From positions 1-5,685 of the forward strand of contig JAAZOZ010000124.1 in NCBI GenBank assembly GCA_012797505.1: 5,685 bases of DNA. Reading direction: 5' to 3'. Below, one piece after another: positions 4,963-5,685 of this stretch (positions are counted from its first letter, which is position 1; every line of letters starts with the position of its first letter). Below the pieces are notes generated by a model that worked only from the letters and a program-made list of their open reading frames with translations, was not told where the DNA came from and made no database searches. The DNA comes from Smithella sp. (GTDB taxonomy: Bacteria > Desulfobacterota > Syntrophia > Syntrophales > Smithellaceae). The position numbers and the translations under genes are program-made.

Positions 4963-5685
4963 ATGTCCGGCCATTCCAAATGGAGCACCATCAAAAGAAA
5001 AAAAGGGGCGATTGACGCCAAACGCGGCAAGATCTTTACCAAAATCATCAAGGAAATCACGCTGGCGGCGCGTTTGGGCGGCGGCGACATAGAAGGCAAT
5101 GCCCGCTTGAGGCAGGCGGTCATGGCGGCCAAGGAAGAAAATATGCCCAAGGACAATATCGAAAGGGCGATCAAGAAAGGCACGGGCGGCGGTGACGGCG
5201 CAAACGCGTATGAAGAATTTACCTACGAAGGCTACGGACCGGGCGGCGCGGCGGTCATCGTGGAAATCATGACGGACAATAAAAACCGGACGGTGGCGGA
5301 GATCCGGCATATCTTTTCCAAGCACGGAGGAAATCTGGGCGAGAACGGCTGCGTGGCCTGGATGTTTGCCAAGAAAGGCAGCATCGTCATCGACAGAAAA
5401 GCGATCGGCGAAGACGATCTGATGGAGCTGGCCCTCGACGCGGGAGCGGAAGACGTCAAAACGGAAGATTCGGAATATGAAGTGATCACGGAGCCGTCAG
5501 CCTTTGAGGCAGTGAAGAAAGCCCTCGACGCGAAGGGCATCAAGCATCTGGAGGCGCGCATCAGCATGATTCCCTCCAACACCGTCAAGCTGGAAGCGGG
5601 CAAGGCGGAGTCCATGCTGAAGCTGATGGAAAAGCTCGAGGACAACGACGACGTCCAGAACGTCTATTCCAATTTCGACATTGAC
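4963..5685 (+). CDS. yebC: YebC/PmpR/TACO1 family protein, 3'-truncated by the window edge
   Basis: Highly conserved bacterial family, often annotated as a transcriptional regulator. Its mitochondrial relative TACO1 and bacterial members are linked to translation, particularly of proline-rich stretches. The 241 visible residues start MSGHSKWSTIKRKKGAIDAK, the diagnostic N terminus. They continue with IFTKIIKEITLAAR, NARLRQAVMAAKEENMPKDNIERAIKKGTGG (46-76), YEGYGPGGAAVIVE, DNKNRTVAEIRHIFSKHGGNLG (105-126), the VAWMF core (131-135) and MIPSNTVKL. The frame is open to the last base at NFDID, so fewer than about 10 residues should be missing. The start is fixed by AGGAG (4950-4954), eight bases before the ATG. 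In many proteobacteria yebC precedes ruvC, ruvA and ruvB; that neighbour would lie just beyond this window. Confidence 0.96.
   Translation, partial: MSGHSKWSTIKRKKGAIDAKRGKIFTKIIKEITLAARLGGGDIEGNARLRQAVMAAKEENMPKDNIERAIKKGTGGGDGANAYEEFTYEGYGPGGAAVIVEIMTDNKNRTVAEIRHIFSKHGGNLGENGCVAWMFAKKGSIVIDRKAIGEDDLMELALDAGAEDVKTEDSEYEVITEPSAFEAVKKALDAKGIKHLEARISMIPSNTVKLEAGKAESMLKLMEKLEDNDDVQNVYSNFDID

Overview
The window reads as ordinary chromosomal DNA from a moderately GC-rich Gram-negative bacterium. A member of the Deltaproteobacteria/Desulfobacterota (Syntrophus- or Geobacter-like) fits best. The reasons are two Sec-exported proteins, a LivJ-type amino-acid binding protein, a separate GMP-synthase-like ATP-pyrophosphatase, and YebC at the right edge. 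This placement comes from protein flavour, not from a database search. I see no mobile element, CRISPR array, tRNA or rRNA.

Layout, left to right. (1) A branched-chain-amino-acid-type ABC transporter periplasmic binding protein enters from the left edge, missing only its first residues. It ends at 1236 and is followed by a good intrinsic terminator. (2) Converging on it from the minus strand is a 321-residue protein made only of the ATP-pyrophosphatase and dimerisation halves of GMP synthase, with no glutaminase domain. A 13-bp perfect hairpin follows its stop codon. (3) Across a 206-bp divergent intergenic region with two abutting palindromes lies a plus-strand cluster: a HisF-like cyclase, a class I SAM methyltransferase 37 bases later, and a secreted cupin whose start overlaps the methyltransferase stop. 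(4) A minus-strand YjbQ/UPF0047 gene converges on the cupin. (5) YebC starts divergently from YjbQ and runs off the right edge, missing only its last few residues.

How they may work together. The most interesting part is the centre. Two proteins whose families normally receive ammonia from a glutaminase partner, the GuaA-like ATP-pyrophosphatase and HisF, sit back to back with no glutaminase and no other purine or histidine gene in view. Both have changes at positions that are strongly conserved in the canonical enzymes. In HisF, two of the four residues that form the ammonia gate at the barrel base differ (Arg5 to Lys, Glu167 to Val), while both catalytic aspartates are kept. The GuaA-like protein keeps its P-loop but changes several GMP-synthase signature positions. 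They may be paralogues that use free ammonia or have a non-housekeeping role; this is inference. The other genes are conserved families with no obvious link to them.
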